A stretch of DNA of 64,000 nucleotides, taken from positions 1 through 64,000 of the forward strand of contig JAFZRX010000013.1 of the NCBI GenBank assembly GCA_017619675.1, written 5' to 3'. Below are positions 24,765 through 33,758 of this stretch, piece by piece. Numbering within the stretch: position 1 is the stretch's first letter; each line of letters begins with the position of its first letter. The position numbers and the translations under genes are program-made. The stretch comes from Bacteroidales bacterium (GTDB lineage Bacteria > Bacteroidota > Bacteroidia > Bacteroidales > UBA932). The notes below the pieces were generated by a model. The model was not told the DNA's origin. It saw only the letters and a program-made list of their open reading frames with translations, and searched no databases.

Positions 24765-25700
24765 TTATTTCAGTTTCATGACCACTGAACTGATCCAGGC
24801 GTCAAGTTCGGCTCCAAACTGGTCCCTGTAGCGGAAGTTCTCGCCCCAGCCAAATCCGTGGCCGCCGCTCGGATACATGTGCAGCGTAGCGCTCACGTGG
24901 TTGTCCACCAGTGCCTGATAATAGGAAAGGCTGTTCTTGACCGGTACCAGGAAGTCGTCCGATGCGGCGATTATGAATGCCGGCGGAGTGTCGGAAGTGA
25001 CCTGTCTGTCAGGTGAATAGCGCTCTTCAAGTTCCTTGGTATGATTATCTCCAAAGAGGCCGTCGTATGATCCCTTATGGGTGTAAGACGGATCCATTGT
25101 TGTCACGGGATACACAAGGATCTGGAAGTCAGGACGCGTATCGGAATCCGTGTAAAGAGTAGCTGCGGTAGCAGCCAAATGTCCTCCGGCTGAAGTTCCC
25201 ATCACGCCAAGTTTGGTTACGCCAAGGTCTGTGCGGCTGCGGATGATACGCATCGCTTCCTGTACGTCGCTCAGCGGAACGTCATGATGTCCGCGCGGAA
25301 GCCTGTACTGAAGCATGCAGAACGTGATGCCCCTGTTGTTGAACCAGGTGTGGAAGTCACGGCCTTCGTGTGTTAGGGACAGGACTGCATAACCGCCTCC
25401 CGGGAGCATGAGCACGCATAATCCGTTAGGCTCCCTGGCAGGATAGATCTCCAGGATAGCCTCTGAATACTCCTTTCCGTCAGAACTCTTCTGTGCCGGG
25501 AATGCATTTGGCGCGCCGTTGGGCCAAACCTTTACCGTATCCACACGTGCGCCAAAGAATCTTGCCATCATGGCCGAAGGCATCTGAGGGCTGACACCGC
25601 CGCCTTGCGGGCGCATGCCGGCTCCCTGCGGGATCTCCGGCTGGGCCGCCAGGCTCAAAGCAAGCGCTGCGAAAGCGCCGATAAGAAATAACTTTCTCAT
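24765..25700 (-). CDS. Secreted alpha/beta hydrolase, carbohydrate-esterase-like
   Basis: The 311-residue protein has a signal peptide (FAALALSLAAQ) and a BD-FAE/acetyl-xylan-esterase-like fold. The oxyanion motif is LMLPGGGYAVLS, the nucleophile Ser is in GVMGTSAGGHLA, the Asp in ASDDFLVP and the His in SGGHGFGWG. It probably removes acetyl groups from polysaccharides in the periplasm, which fits the xylan-related enzymes nearby. A low-complexity stretch (PEIPQGAGMRPQGGGVSPQ) separates the signal from the domain. A lipase role cannot be excluded. Confidence 0.8.
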   Translation of the reverse strand: MRKLFLIGAFAALALSLAAQPEIPQGAGMRPQGGGVSPQMPSAMMARFFGARVDTVKVWPNGAPNAFPAQKSSDGKEYSEAILEIYPAREPNGLCVLMLPGGGYAVLSLTHEGRDFHTWFNNRGITFCMLQYRLPRGHHDVPLSDVQEAMRIIRSRTDLGVTKLGVMGTSAGGHLAATAATLYTDSDTRPDFQILVYPVTTMDPSYTHKGSYDGLFGDNHTKELEERYSPDRQVTSDTPPAFIIAASDDFLVPVKNSLSYYQALVDNHVSATLHMYPSGGHGFGWGENFRYRDQFGAELDAWISSVVMKLK

Positions 25701-25716
25701 ATCGAATTAATAAAAA

Positions 25717-26193
25717 CTACTGTTCCTTTGGTATGACCTTCCAGCGGACACGCCACGTCCCGTCGTTGAAGTCATGGCTTAATATCTTGAAAGTACCTAT
25801 CTCCGATGTATTGGATACATGCGCTCCAATGCACGCACACGCGTCGTAATCTCCAATCCGCACAATCCTCAGCGTCTCCGAAACGCCCTCTGGCAGCTTG
25901 TCCAGATTCACGATCAATGCCGCCTGCTCACGCGTCATGAACTCGATTGTAACATCCAGGTTCCGCGCAATCACCTCGTTCACAACCGCCTCAATCTCAG
26001 CCACCTGCTCATCGCTTGGGCAAGCAGGAAGCACATAGTCACATTTGCTCTTCTTCCTCTCGATATGCGCATTCATGGACCTGGGACACCCGAACATCCT
26101 CACCATTGTGGCATTGAGGATATGCTCCGCGCTATGCGCCGGCTCATACTCCTGCTTGTTATGTGCGTTCAGAACAGGTTCTACCATAATCAT
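25717..26193 (-). CDS. AlaX-like alanyl-tRNA editing protein
   Basis: The 158-residue protein corresponds to the free-standing editing domain of alanyl-tRNA synthetase. It has both zinc-ligand pairs: HSAEH (His20, His24) and the CIGAHVSNT motif. It would hydrolyse Ser-tRNA(Ala) or Gly-tRNA(Ala). Met3 at 26187 (MVEPVLNAH) is an alternative start. It lies 16 bp upstream of the esterase gene on the same strand. Confidence 0.85.
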   Translation of the reverse strand: MIMVEPVLNAHNKQEYEPAHSAEHILNATMVRMFGCPRSMNAHIERKKSKCDYVLPACPSDEQVAEIEAVVNEVIARNLDVTIEFMTREQAALIVNLDKLPEGVSETLRIVRIGDYDACACIGAHVSNTSEIGTFKILSHDFNDGTWRVRWKVIPKEQ

Positions 26194-26221
26194 TAAATTC
26201 CAAACAACAAATATAGGAAAT

Positions 26222-26830
26222 TTACAGCAAGAAGAACAACGCCGCGCCCGTAACGGTTATGACAGTGCCAAGGATTTCCTTTGGAGATATCTTCTGGTGG
26301 TTGATAATGGAGTAGGGGACTATTATCAGCACCGGCGTCAGTGCCATCAGGGTGGAGGCAATTCCCGCGTTGGCATACTGCACTGCCATAAGAGACAGCG
26401 ACACTCCCAGGAAAGGCCCGAAGAAGGTTGTCAGCAGGGCGAACTTCATCCCCTGGCGGTCATTCACCGCCGTCCTCAGCTGCGACGTCCTGCCCATGAC
26501 CGCCAGCAGCAGGAAGAACCCGATGAACCCCGTGACCGCCCTGATGAGCGTCCCTGCAAAAGGCATCATTGCCGATACCCCGTGCGATACGTCATCCGGA
26601 AGCGCCGCCGCATAGTTTTCCAGGCCGATCTTGCTGAGCACAAGGCCCACGCCCTGCCCGATTCCTGCGCCAATTCCCAGCAGGACGCTGAGGAAAACTA
26701 TGGAGAATCCCATCCTGATCAGGTTAAGGGGCAGGGCTCCCAGGCGGTGGCTGGCAATGTCCGCAAAGATTGCCGTGGCAGTCCAGCTCAGCGCCACAAT
26801 CAAGGAAATAATCTCACCAAGGTGCTGCAT
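26222..26830 (-). CDS. Shortened EamA-type transporter (internal deletion suspected)
   Basis: The 202-residue membrane protein begins like a Bacteroidetes EamA transporter (LIVALSWTATAIFADIASHR) and ends like the second EamA repeat (GIASTLMALTPVLIIVPYSI). Normal members have about 290-300 residues. The join at about residues 50-60 (FLSVLLGIGAGIGQGVGLVL) seems to pass directly from the second helix to the start of the second half, so roughly 90 residues holding helices 3-5 are missing in frame. It may be a natural short variant or a degraded gene; the frame has no stops. It lies 15 bp downstream of trkH. Confidence 0.65.
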   Translation of the reverse strand: MQHLGEIISLIVALSWTATAIFADIASHRLGALPLNLIRMGFSIVFLSVLLGIGAGIGQGVGLVLSKIGLENYAAALPDDVSHGVSAMMPFAGTLIRAVTGFIGFFLLLAVMGRTSQLRTAVNDRQGMKFALLTTFFGPFLGVSLSLMAVQYANAGIASTLMALTPVLIIVPYSIINHQKISPKEILGTVITVTGAALFFLL

Positions 26831-26845
26831 ATCGGGAATTGCAGG

Positions 26846-28294
26846 CTACTCGCTGCGGTGGCCGTAGAATAGCTGGAGGATTTCGAAGATCTCCAGACGG
26901 CCCAGGAACATCAGGATGACGCCAACTATCTTGGTGGCGGCGTTCATGGCGCCGTAGTTGTTCATCGACCCAACCTGGCCAAATCCCGGTCCCACGTTGC
27001 CAAGACAGGCTACCGCGGCGGAGAAACTGGTCTGGAGGTCATTGCCGAAACCGGTGAAACAAAGGCTTCCAACAGCAACGAGCAGGATGTATACGGCAAT
27101 GAAGTTAAGGGCGTCCTCGACCTTGTCATGGCCTACGCTGCGGCCGTCAATGCGGACAGAGTAGAAACGGTTGGGGTTCCTTTGCTGGAGGATCCTTACC
27201 TGGACGGACTTGGCCATGATGATCATCCTGTCAATCTTGATACCTCCGGTGGTGGAGCCGCTGCAGGCGCATATCAGGGAGCATATCGTAAGCAATACCA
27301 CGCAGAATGCCGGCCACAGATTGGTGTCCGTTATGGCGAAACCGGTTGTGGTTGTAAGCGAGATCACGTGGAAGAATCCTCTTCGCAGGCAGCCGGCAAA
27401 AGACTGGTAGATGTTTTCATACCACAGGTTGACGGAAACCGCAAGGGCAATGAACAGCATGAACAGGATATAAGTCTTCAGGGATGTGGAAAGGCCCTTT
27501 ACGGAGCCCCTTCCCGTTATTGCAGACAGGAATACTCCAAAGTGGACTCCCGCGCATACCATGAACACCATGATCACGCATTCCACGGCGGGGGAGTTGA
27601 AAGCCGCTATGCTGGCGTTCTTTGTTGAAAAGCCGCAAGAGGAGCAGGAGGACATAGCGTGGCAGATGGCGTCGAACCAGTCCATTCCGGCAAAATGCAG
27701 GGATACGGCCGCTACTCCGGTGAGCACGCAGTAAGTCATGATGAGCAGCTGGATAATAGACCTGCGTTTTGTAGTGTGGTAGTTGTCCTTGGCTATGGCG
27801 GACATTTCCACATCGGAAAGGATGTTTCCAACGCCGCGCATGGATGGAAGGATGAGGAGCGCGAACATAACCACTCCTATACCTCCAATCCAGGAAGTGG
27901 ACATCCTCCAGAAGAGGAGTCCGTCCGGCAGGGCTTCGATGTCGTCAATGATGGACGCTCCTGTGGTGGTAAAGCCGGAGACACTCTCGAACAGTGAATC
28001 GACCAGGTTGAAATCCTCGCTGAAGAGCAGGTATGGCAGGCATCCGAATATGCAGGCTACGAGCCATGAGAACACCACTATCGCGTAGCCCTCACGCCTG
28101 GAAATGCTGGATACGCCCTTGATGAAAACCAACGGGAAGATGCCCACGAGCAATCCTATGAACGCCGTGAAAAACAGCGGCAGGGTAGCCTGGTCAGGAC
28201 CGCCTATGCAGGAGACTCCTCCTGCAACCAGCAGGAATCCCACTATGATAAGAAGGATCAGTCCAACATATCGTATGACTACCAACGGCCGCAT
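26846..28294 (-). CDS. trkH: TrkH-family potassium uptake protein
   Basis: The 482-residue polytopic protein has the pseudo-four-fold pore repeats of Trk/Ktr channels. Selectivity-filter-like segments end in T-T-x-A/G (ESVSGFTTTGAS, SCSSCGFSTKNASI, LTTTTGFAITD, ACLGNVGPGFG). It takes up K+ and needs a cytoplasmic TrkA partner; no trkA is adjacent. The second gene in the same strand block is the shortened EamA transporter. Confidence 0.92.
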   Translation of the reverse strand: MRPLVVIRYVGLILLIIVGFLLVAGGVSCIGGPDQATLPLFFTAFIGLLVGIFPLVFIKGVSSISRREGYAIVVFSWLVACIFGCLPYLLFSEDFNLVDSLFESVSGFTTTGASIIDDIEALPDGLLFWRMSTSWIGGIGVVMFALLILPSMRGVGNILSDVEMSAIAKDNYHTTKRRSIIQLLIMTYCVLTGVAAVSLHFAGMDWFDAICHAMSSCSSCGFSTKNASIAAFNSPAVECVIMVFMVCAGVHFGVFLSAITGRGSVKGLSTSLKTYILFMLFIALAVSVNLWYENIYQSFAGCLRRGFFHVISLTTTTGFAITDTNLWPAFCVVLLTICSLICACSGSTTGGIKIDRMIIMAKSVQVRILQQRNPNRFYSVRIDGRSVGHDKVEDALNFIAVYILLVAVGSLCFTGFGNDLQTSFSAAVACLGNVGPGFGQVGSMNNYGAMNAATKIVGVILMFLGRLEIFEILQLFYGHRSE

Positions 28295-28369
28295 ATTAAA
28301 TACAAAAATAGAAATACCAATTGATTAAACAAACTGATGAGGGCTGGAATCAACCTCTGACAGCCCGGA

Positions 28370-30349
28370 TCAGTCCAGGCGCAGCTGGAGGCCGGCCTTG
28401 AGCCATAGGCCGGGCTGCGGGATGTTGGCGTGGTCAAAGTAGGTACGGTCCAGAAGGTTTTCCGCAGTGAGGAAGATACTCCAGGACGGCTCGTCCCAGG
28501 AGAGTTTTCCGTCAATTATGGTGTAGGGTTCGTATCCTACGATCCTGCCGGTGTCAGTGCCGTTCTCATACAGGCGGTAGCTGCCGCAGCGGTCGTGCCA
28601 GCGGGCGGACAGGTCCAGGTTCAGTTTCTCGAAAAACTGCAGGTCAATCTGGAAGACAATCTTGTTGCGGAGGTATTCCAGGGAGTAGTATGACTCGTAG
28701 CCCTGGTCAGCCTTCTTGTCCTGGTCAATGTGGGCGTAGCAGATGTTGACGGTGCGGATTGGGAACGCCGGTCTGCCAAGGAGCAGCTGAGGCTCAAGCC
28801 TCAGTGTGAGCTCCTCGCCCACGGCGTTTATTACGGAGTGGTTCACGGAGGTCCAGGGCGCATCGGGTGTGGAAGTGTCCTTGATCCAGTCAATGAGGTC
28901 AGTGCCGTGATGGTAGTAAATGGTGGCTATGGCGCGGATTCCGGTGGCCAGGTATTTGAGCCCGGCTTCGGCAGCCTGCATCTTTTCCGCCTTGAGGTTC
29001 TTGTCGGCCAGGTGGCCGCCCACGGAATAGTAGAGTTCCGTGAACGTGGGCATGCGCAGCGAGCTGTTGTACGATGCGTATGCCTTCCAGTGATCGGAAA
29101 TCCTGAGGCTGGCGTCCGCGCCGGGGTACAGGCGGAGGGGCTCGTCGTTGCCGGTGTTCTTTGCCCCCGTGACCCCGGCGGAGAAGGTGAAGCGCTGAAG
29201 GATCACGTTGTGCTCCAGGTATACGTTGAAGTCCGTGCGGCTTAGGCCCACCTTGTAGGTGGCGTCGTGTCCCTTGACGGGAATTGCCTGGTCAAGGGGT
29301 TCGCCAAGGTTGGTGCTGATGATGCTCTCGTTCCTTACTTCCGCGCCGAAGGCGGTCCTTCCAAGGCGGCTCTGCGCCCAGCCTCCGATGTTTATTCCAA
29401 GCACGTTGGTGCGGTGGTAGTTGAAGGGATACTTCTCGCTGTGGCCGCGGAAAAGTTCGAAGCGGTCCTGGGTGTGGTTCCAGTAGAGGGAAGGCTTGAA
29501 GTGCAGTTTGCCGTAGGTCTCCGCCTGGATGGCGGTGTATGTCTTGAACAGGTGCTCGAACTGGTCGTCGTAGCGGGGGCTGTAGAATGTGTTGGAGCCG
29601 AAATCCTTCACGGAGAGGCCCGTGTGCCATTTCAGCAGGACTTTGCGGCCCTCGAATATGCCCTGGTAGAAGGCCTTGGAGGCTGCGAAGTCCGTGTTGG
29701 GGGTGCCCTCGCGGCTCAGGGTGTAGCCGTCGGTACGGGTATAGTTGAGGGAGAACTGGTTGGAGAACCTTCCGCTGTTGACGTTACCGCTCAGGCCTCC
29801 GCTGAAAAGGGCGTGGGAACCGCCTTCCACCCTGGCTGACACTCCGGTCTTTGAGTGGGTCTTGGTAACTATGTTCACGGCGCCCAGCAGGGAGGAGGTG
29901 CCGTAAGCCCGGGCGGTTGGGCCTTCCAGTATTTCAATGCGGTCTATCTCGCTGATGTCAACGGGGAAGTCTCCGGCGTTGTGCCCGGTCTGGGGGTCGC
30001 TGATGCTCACCCCGTTAAGCAGGATGGCAACCTGGTCGAAAGTGCCGCCGCGAATGCTGATATCGGTCTGCATTCCCATCACACCACGCTGGCGGACGTC
30101 AACGCCCACGGCGTATTTGAGAAGGTCGTTGATGCTGGTGGCGGGCATTGTGGAAAGGGCCACGCTATCCAGGACGGTGACCATCCTTGCGCTTTGGTTG
30201 AGGGTGAGGGGGACGCGGCTGCCGGTTACGGAGACGCTTTCAAGGGTGTAGACGGTTTCATCTTCAGGAAAGGGTTCCTGTGCCGAGGCCGTGAAAACGG
30301 ACACGGCGGCCAGCAGACAGGATACCAGATAGAAACCTAGGTTTTTCAT
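28370..30349 (-). CDS. TonB-dependent outer-membrane receptor
   Basis: The 659-residue protein has a signal peptide (SVFTASAQ), a TonB-box-like start (YTLESVSVTGSRVP), a plug domain with INDLLKYAVGVDVRQRG, ISIRGGTFDQVAILLNGV and IDRIEILEGPTARAYG, and then a 22-strand-type barrel. The size and plug are of the BtuB/siderophore-receptor type, not the larger SusC type. The ligand is unknown. The gene is single, transcribed away from aroB, with a TATCTTTG box at 30374-30367 on its strand. I found no cobalamin riboswitch in the short upstream region. Confidence 0.85.
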   Translation of the reverse strand: MKNLGFYLVSCLLAAVSVFTASAQEPFPEDETVYTLESVSVTGSRVPLTLNQSARMVTVLDSVALSTMPATSINDLLKYAVGVDVRQRGVMGMQTDISIRGGTFDQVAILLNGVSISDPQTGHNAGDFPVDISEIDRIEILEGPTARAYGTSSLLGAVNIVTKTHSKTGVSARVEGGSHALFSGGLSGNVNSGRFSNQFSLNYTRTDGYTLSREGTPNTDFAASKAFYQGIFEGRKVLLKWHTGLSVKDFGSNTFYSPRYDDQFEHLFKTYTAIQAETYGKLHFKPSLYWNHTQDRFELFRGHSEKYPFNYHRTNVLGINIGGWAQSRLGRTAFGAEVRNESIISTNLGEPLDQAIPVKGHDATYKVGLSRTDFNVYLEHNVILQRFTFSAGVTGAKNTGNDEPLRLYPGADASLRISDHWKAYASYNSSLRMPTFTELYYSVGGHLADKNLKAEKMQAAEAGLKYLATGIRAIATIYYHHGTDLIDWIKDTSTPDAPWTSVNHSVINAVGEELTLRLEPQLLLGRPAFPIRTVNICYAHIDQDKKADQGYESYYSLEYLRNKIVFQIDLQFFEKLNLDLSARWHDRCGSYRLYENGTDTGRIVGYEPYTIIDGKLSWDEPSWSIFLTAENLLDRTYFDHANIPQPGLWLKAGLQLRLD

Positions 30350-30363
30350 ATCATTTTCAGGGG

Positions 30364-30394
30364 TTGCAAAGATATTGTTTTTTTAGTTATTTTG
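30364..30394 (+). promoter_or_regulatory. Promoter of the aro operon
   Basis: TTG at 30364-30366 (in GTTGC) and TATTTTG at 30388-30394 are 21 bp apart, close to the Bacteroidetes -33/-7 consensus (one T short in the -7 box). The ATG of aroB is 16 bp further on. The same stretch holds the divergent promoter of the TonB-dependent receptor. Confidence 0.45.
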
Positions 30395-30410
30395 TAAAAA
30401 TTTGAATTAT

Positions 30411-31403
30411 ATGATCACAGTTCAGAGAGGTGCCATATCTCGGATATCCCAGTGGATTCCAACAGACCGCAAGGTAATGGTGGTCACGGACAGCGGAGTG
30501 CCGTTCAAATATGCGCAGGCGGTGCTTGGGTGCTGCCCGCAGGGGTATTGCCACGTCTTTGAGCAGGGAGAGGATAACAAGACGCTGGATACCGTACGAC
30601 GTATCCTGGAAGACTTGCTGGAAAATGGCTTTACGCGTTCGGACGCAGTGATTGCCGTTGGTGGAGGAGTAGTGGGGGATGTAGCGGGGTTTGCGGCATC
30701 GTGCTATATGCGCGGGATAGATTTCTACAATGTGCCCACCACGCTGCTCTCCCAGGTTGATTCCTCGATTGGAGGCAAGACGGGGGTGGACTTTGGCGGA
30801 GTGAAGAACGTCATAGGGGCGTTCTACATGCCAAAGGAAGTGATCATAGATCCCGATTGCCTCTCCACCCTTGACCCGCGTCTGCTTCACGAAGGCCTGG
30901 CGGAGGCCATCAAGATGGCCGCCACCAGCGATGCCTCCCTCTTCTCCTTCATAGAAGAGGCGGGCCCGCTGGAGCCCAGACTGGACAGGATAATCACCGG
31001 AGCCCTTGCCATAAAGCAGGCTGTGGTGGAGGCGGATCCAAAGGAGAGCGGCCTGCGCAGGGTGCTGAACTTTGGGCATACGGTGGGGCACGCCATAGAG
31101 GCGGCAAGCGGCGGAAGTGGAAATCCGCTTTTCCACGGAGAATGCGTAGCGGCCGGAATGCTGTATATGTGCTCCGATGCCGTCCGCGCGAGGCTTGAGC
31201 CGCTGCTTCGCCGGTATTCGCTGCCGGTGTCAGACCCGTTTGACGTGGATTCCCTCCTGGCCTATGTGGGCCACGACAAGAAAAAACAGGGAAGCACAAT
31301 CACTGCGGTCTATGTAAATGAGATCGGCAGTTTTGAATTCCGCAACATGAATATGGAACAGATGCGCCAGTGCATCATCAAACATAAAAGCGCCCAGTTA
31401 TGA
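30411..31403 (+). CDS. aroB: 3-dehydroquinate synthase
   Basis: I prefer the ATG at 30411 (MITVQRGAIS); a TTG at 30402 would add three residues. The 330-residue enzyme shows the NAD-binding GGGVVGDVAGFAASCYMRGI (20 residues), the substrate region TLLSQVDSSIGGKTGV, and the metal ligands in EGLAEAIK and NFGHTVGHAIE. It converts DAHP to 3-dehydroquinate, step two of the shikimate pathway. It overlaps aroC by 4 bp (ATGA), so the two are coupled. Confidence 0.95.
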   Translation: MITVQRGAISRISQWIPTDRKVMVVTDSGVPFKYAQAVLGCCPQGYCHVFEQGEDNKTLDTVRRILEDLLENGFTRSDAVIAVGGGVVGDVAGFAASCYMRGIDFYNVPTTLLSQVDSSIGGKTGVDFGGVKNVIGAFYMPKEVIIDPDCLSTLDPRLLHEGLAEAIKMAATSDASLFSFIEEAGPLEPRLDRIITGALAIKQAVVEADPKESGLRRVLNFGHTVGHAIEAASGGSGNPLFHGECVAAGMLYMCSDAVRARLEPLLRRYSLPVSDPFDVDSLLAYVGHDKKKQGSTITAVYVNEIGSFEFRNMNMEQMRQCIIKHKSAQL

Positions 31404-32512
31404 AGAACAGCATAGGAACAAACGTCATCCTCACTTTGTTCGGGGAATCCCACGGACCGGCAATAGGGGCCGTGTTGGACGGACTTGCCGCAGGCATACC
31501 GGTGGATGAGGCGTTCATCGCCTCGCAATTGGCCAAAAGAAGGCCGCAGGGGCCCGTTGACACCGCCCGCCGGGAAAAGGATCCTTTCCAGATCCTGAGC
31601 GGCGTAAAGGACGGTTTTACAACGGGATCGCCGGTTTGCATCGTAATTCCCAACGAGGATACCAGAAGCGCGGAATATGAGGCTACAAAGGGCCTTGCGC
31701 GCCCGTCCCATGCTGACTACGTGGCGCAGGTGAAGTACGGGGGATTCCAGGACTACCGCGGCGGCGGGCACTTCAGCGGGAGGGTCACCGCGGCCATAGT
31801 GGCCGCCGGTGCCATAGCGCTGAAAGCCCTCGCGGCCAAGGGAATCCGCATAGGTACCCATATCCTTGAATGCGGCGGCGTGCGCGACACTGATCTCAAC
31901 GCACTTGCCACACCGGACGGACTGGCCCTGCTGGACTCTTATGTGGATGCCCTGGGAGAGAAGAATTTCCCGGTTGTGGAAGACATAGAGGAGGCTGTCA
32001 CGGCCAAGATATTGGAGGCCAAAGAGGACTGCGATTCGCTGGGCGGCATCATACAGACTGCCGTTACCGGCCTGGAGCCGGGTCTGGGCGAGCCTTGGTT
32101 CGACTCCCTTGAGGGAGTGCTCTCCAAGGCGCTGTTCGCCATTGGCGGAATCAAGGGTGTGGAGTTTGGCGCCGGATTCGGCTTCGCCTCAATGAAGGGA
32201 TCCCAGGCCAACGACTCCTTCTGCATTGAAGACGGAAAGGTGCTTACGCGCACCAATAACAACGGCGGCATAAACGGCGGCATATCCAACGGGATGCCGG
32301 TAGTGTTCAACTGTGCCGTAAAGCCAACCCCGTCAATTGCAAAGGAACAGAAGACGGTCAACTTCCTTGAAGGACAGGACAGGCCCCTGTGCCTGAAGGG
32401 CCGTCACGATCCCGCGATTGTCAGGAGGATTTGCATTGTGGTTACCAGCCTGGTTGCCATTGTCCTGTGCGACGTGCTGGCAACCTCCAAAGGAACAGAT
32501 TACCTGAAATAA
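31400..32512 (+). CDS. aroC: Chorismate synthase
   Basis: The 370-residue FMN-dependent enzyme has the family signatures: LFGESHGPAIGAVLDGLAAG, the RPSHADYVAQVKYG motif, and the DNSF-like region ASMKGSQANDSF. It makes chorismate from EPSP, the last step of the shikimate pathway. The length is typical. It is followed after one base by the fused aroE-aroK gene. Confidence 0.96.
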   Translation: MKNSIGTNVILTLFGESHGPAIGAVLDGLAAGIPVDEAFIASQLAKRRPQGPVDTARREKDPFQILSGVKDGFTTGSPVCIVIPNEDTRSAEYEATKGLARPSHADYVAQVKYGGFQDYRGGGHFSGRVTAAIVAAGAIALKALAAKGIRIGTHILECGGVRDTDLNALATPDGLALLDSYVDALGEKNFPVVEDIEEAVTAKILEAKEDCDSLGGIIQTAVTGLEPGLGEPWFDSLEGVLSKALFAIGGIKGVEFGAGFGFASMKGSQANDSFCIEDGKVLTRTNNNGGINGGISNGMPVVFNCAVKPTPSIAKEQKTVNFLEGQDRPLCLKGRHDPAIVRRICIVVTSLVAIVLCDVLATSKGTDYLK

Positions 32513-32513
32513 A

Positions 32514-33755
32514 ATGAAGTACGGACTCATAGGGGAGCGTCTGGGACACAGTTTCTCAAAGGACATACACGGTATGCTCTCTTCCGATCCGTATGAACTG
32601 GTGGAACTGGAAAGGACCGCCCTGGAGCCGTTCATGCTCAAGGCGGACTTCAAGGGAATAAACGTCACAATCCCATACAAGGAGGCCGTGATGCCGTATC
32701 TGGATGTCATATCCGCACCCGCCCGCAAGATTGGCGCGGTGAATACCGTGGTGAAAAGGGAAGGGAGGCTCTGCGGATACAACACGGATTTCGGCGGCCT
32801 GCTGGAGATGGCCAGGAATTCCGGGATAGATTTCGAGGGCCGCAGCGTGCTGGTCCTTGGCGCGGGCGGCGCGGCCAAGACCGCGGCCGCGGTGGCCCAG
32901 GAACTTGGCGCATCGGCCGTGAAGCTTTCCTCCAGGCATCCGGCTCCCGGGCAGCTTTCCCTGGAGACGATTGCTGACAGCGGGCACCCCGGCATCCACA
33001 TAATAATCAACGCCACTCCTGTGGGTATGTTCCCGAACAACGGCGGACGCATCGTCACAATGGATTTGTTCCCTGATTTGCAGGGCGTGCTGGACTGTGT
33101 GTACAACCCTCTGCGCACCAACCTGGTTCTGGATGCGCTTGAGAAGGGCATCCCTGCCGTTGGAGGTCTTTCCATGCTGGTTTACCAGGCGTGCCTGGCC
33201 CGGGAGATCTTCACGGGAAATGAGATAGGCAGGGAAGTGTGGGATGATGTCCTGCAGCGCATATCGTCCTCAAAGGAGAACGTTGTGCTTTGCGGGATGC
33301 CGTCGTGCGGGAAAACCACCATTGGCAGGCTCCTGGCGGAGAAGACCGGCAGGGAAGTGATTGATACTGACCAGATTGTAAGGCAGAATGCAGGTGTGGA
33401 GATAGCTGATATCTTCCGGACACAAGGGGAAGCCGCGTTCAGGAAGATGGAGACTGACGCCATTGCCTTCATCGCTCCGGAACAGGGAAAGATCATTTCC
33501 GTTGGCGGCGGCGCCGTGATGAATCCCCTGAACGTACATCTTCTTAAGATGAACGGAAAGGTGGTGTTCATTGACAGGCCTTTGGAACTGCTGGTTCCCA
33601 CCGGAGACCGTCCGCTGTCTTCAGATATGGATAAACTAAGGACGATGTATGGCGTGCGGAGGCCTGTTTACCTGCAGGCCGCGGATGCCGTGGTTGTCAA
33701 TGACGGCACCCCTCAGGAGTGCCTTGAAAAGATAAGTAGTGTATTAAAAGGATAG
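32514..33755 (+). CDS. aroE-aroK: Shikimate dehydrogenase-shikimate kinase fusion
   Basis: The 413-residue polypeptide joins two enzymes. Residues 1-245 are shikimate dehydrogenase: the binding motif GHSFSKDIHG, catalytic Lys56 in NVTIPYKE, Asp92 in GYNTDFGG, and NADP-binding VLVLGAGGAAKTAA. Residues 255-413 are shikimate kinase: P-loop GMPSCGKTT from residue 261, DTDQIV, and the IISVGGGAVM strand. It reduces 3-dehydroshikimate and then phosphorylates shikimate, two consecutive steps. The fusion is clean, with no internal stop. AroD (dehydroquinase) and AroA are not in the window. Confidence 0.93.
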   Translation: MKYGLIGERLGHSFSKDIHGMLSSDPYELVELERTALEPFMLKADFKGINVTIPYKEAVMPYLDVISAPARKIGAVNTVVKREGRLCGYNTDFGGLLEMARNSGIDFEGRSVLVLGAGGAAKTAAAVAQELGASAVKLSSRHPAPGQLSLETIADSGHPGIHIIINATPVGMFPNNGGRIVTMDLFPDLQGVLDCVYNPLRTNLVLDALEKGIPAVGGLSMLVYQACLAREIFTGNEIGREVWDDVLQRISSSKENVVLCGMPSCGKTTIGRLLAEKTGREVIDTDQIVRQNAGVEIADIFRTQGEAAFRKMETDAIAFIAPEQGKIISVGGGAVMNPLNVHLLKMNGKVVFIDRPLELLVPTGDRPLSSDMDKLRTMYGVRRPVYLQAADAVVVNDGTPQECLEKISSVLKG

Positions 33756-33758
33756 ATT

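Noticed and set aside
30350-30410. Possible cobalamin riboswitch for the BtuB-like receptor
   Set aside because: The intergenic space is only about 60 bp, too short for the aptamer, and no B12 box is visible.
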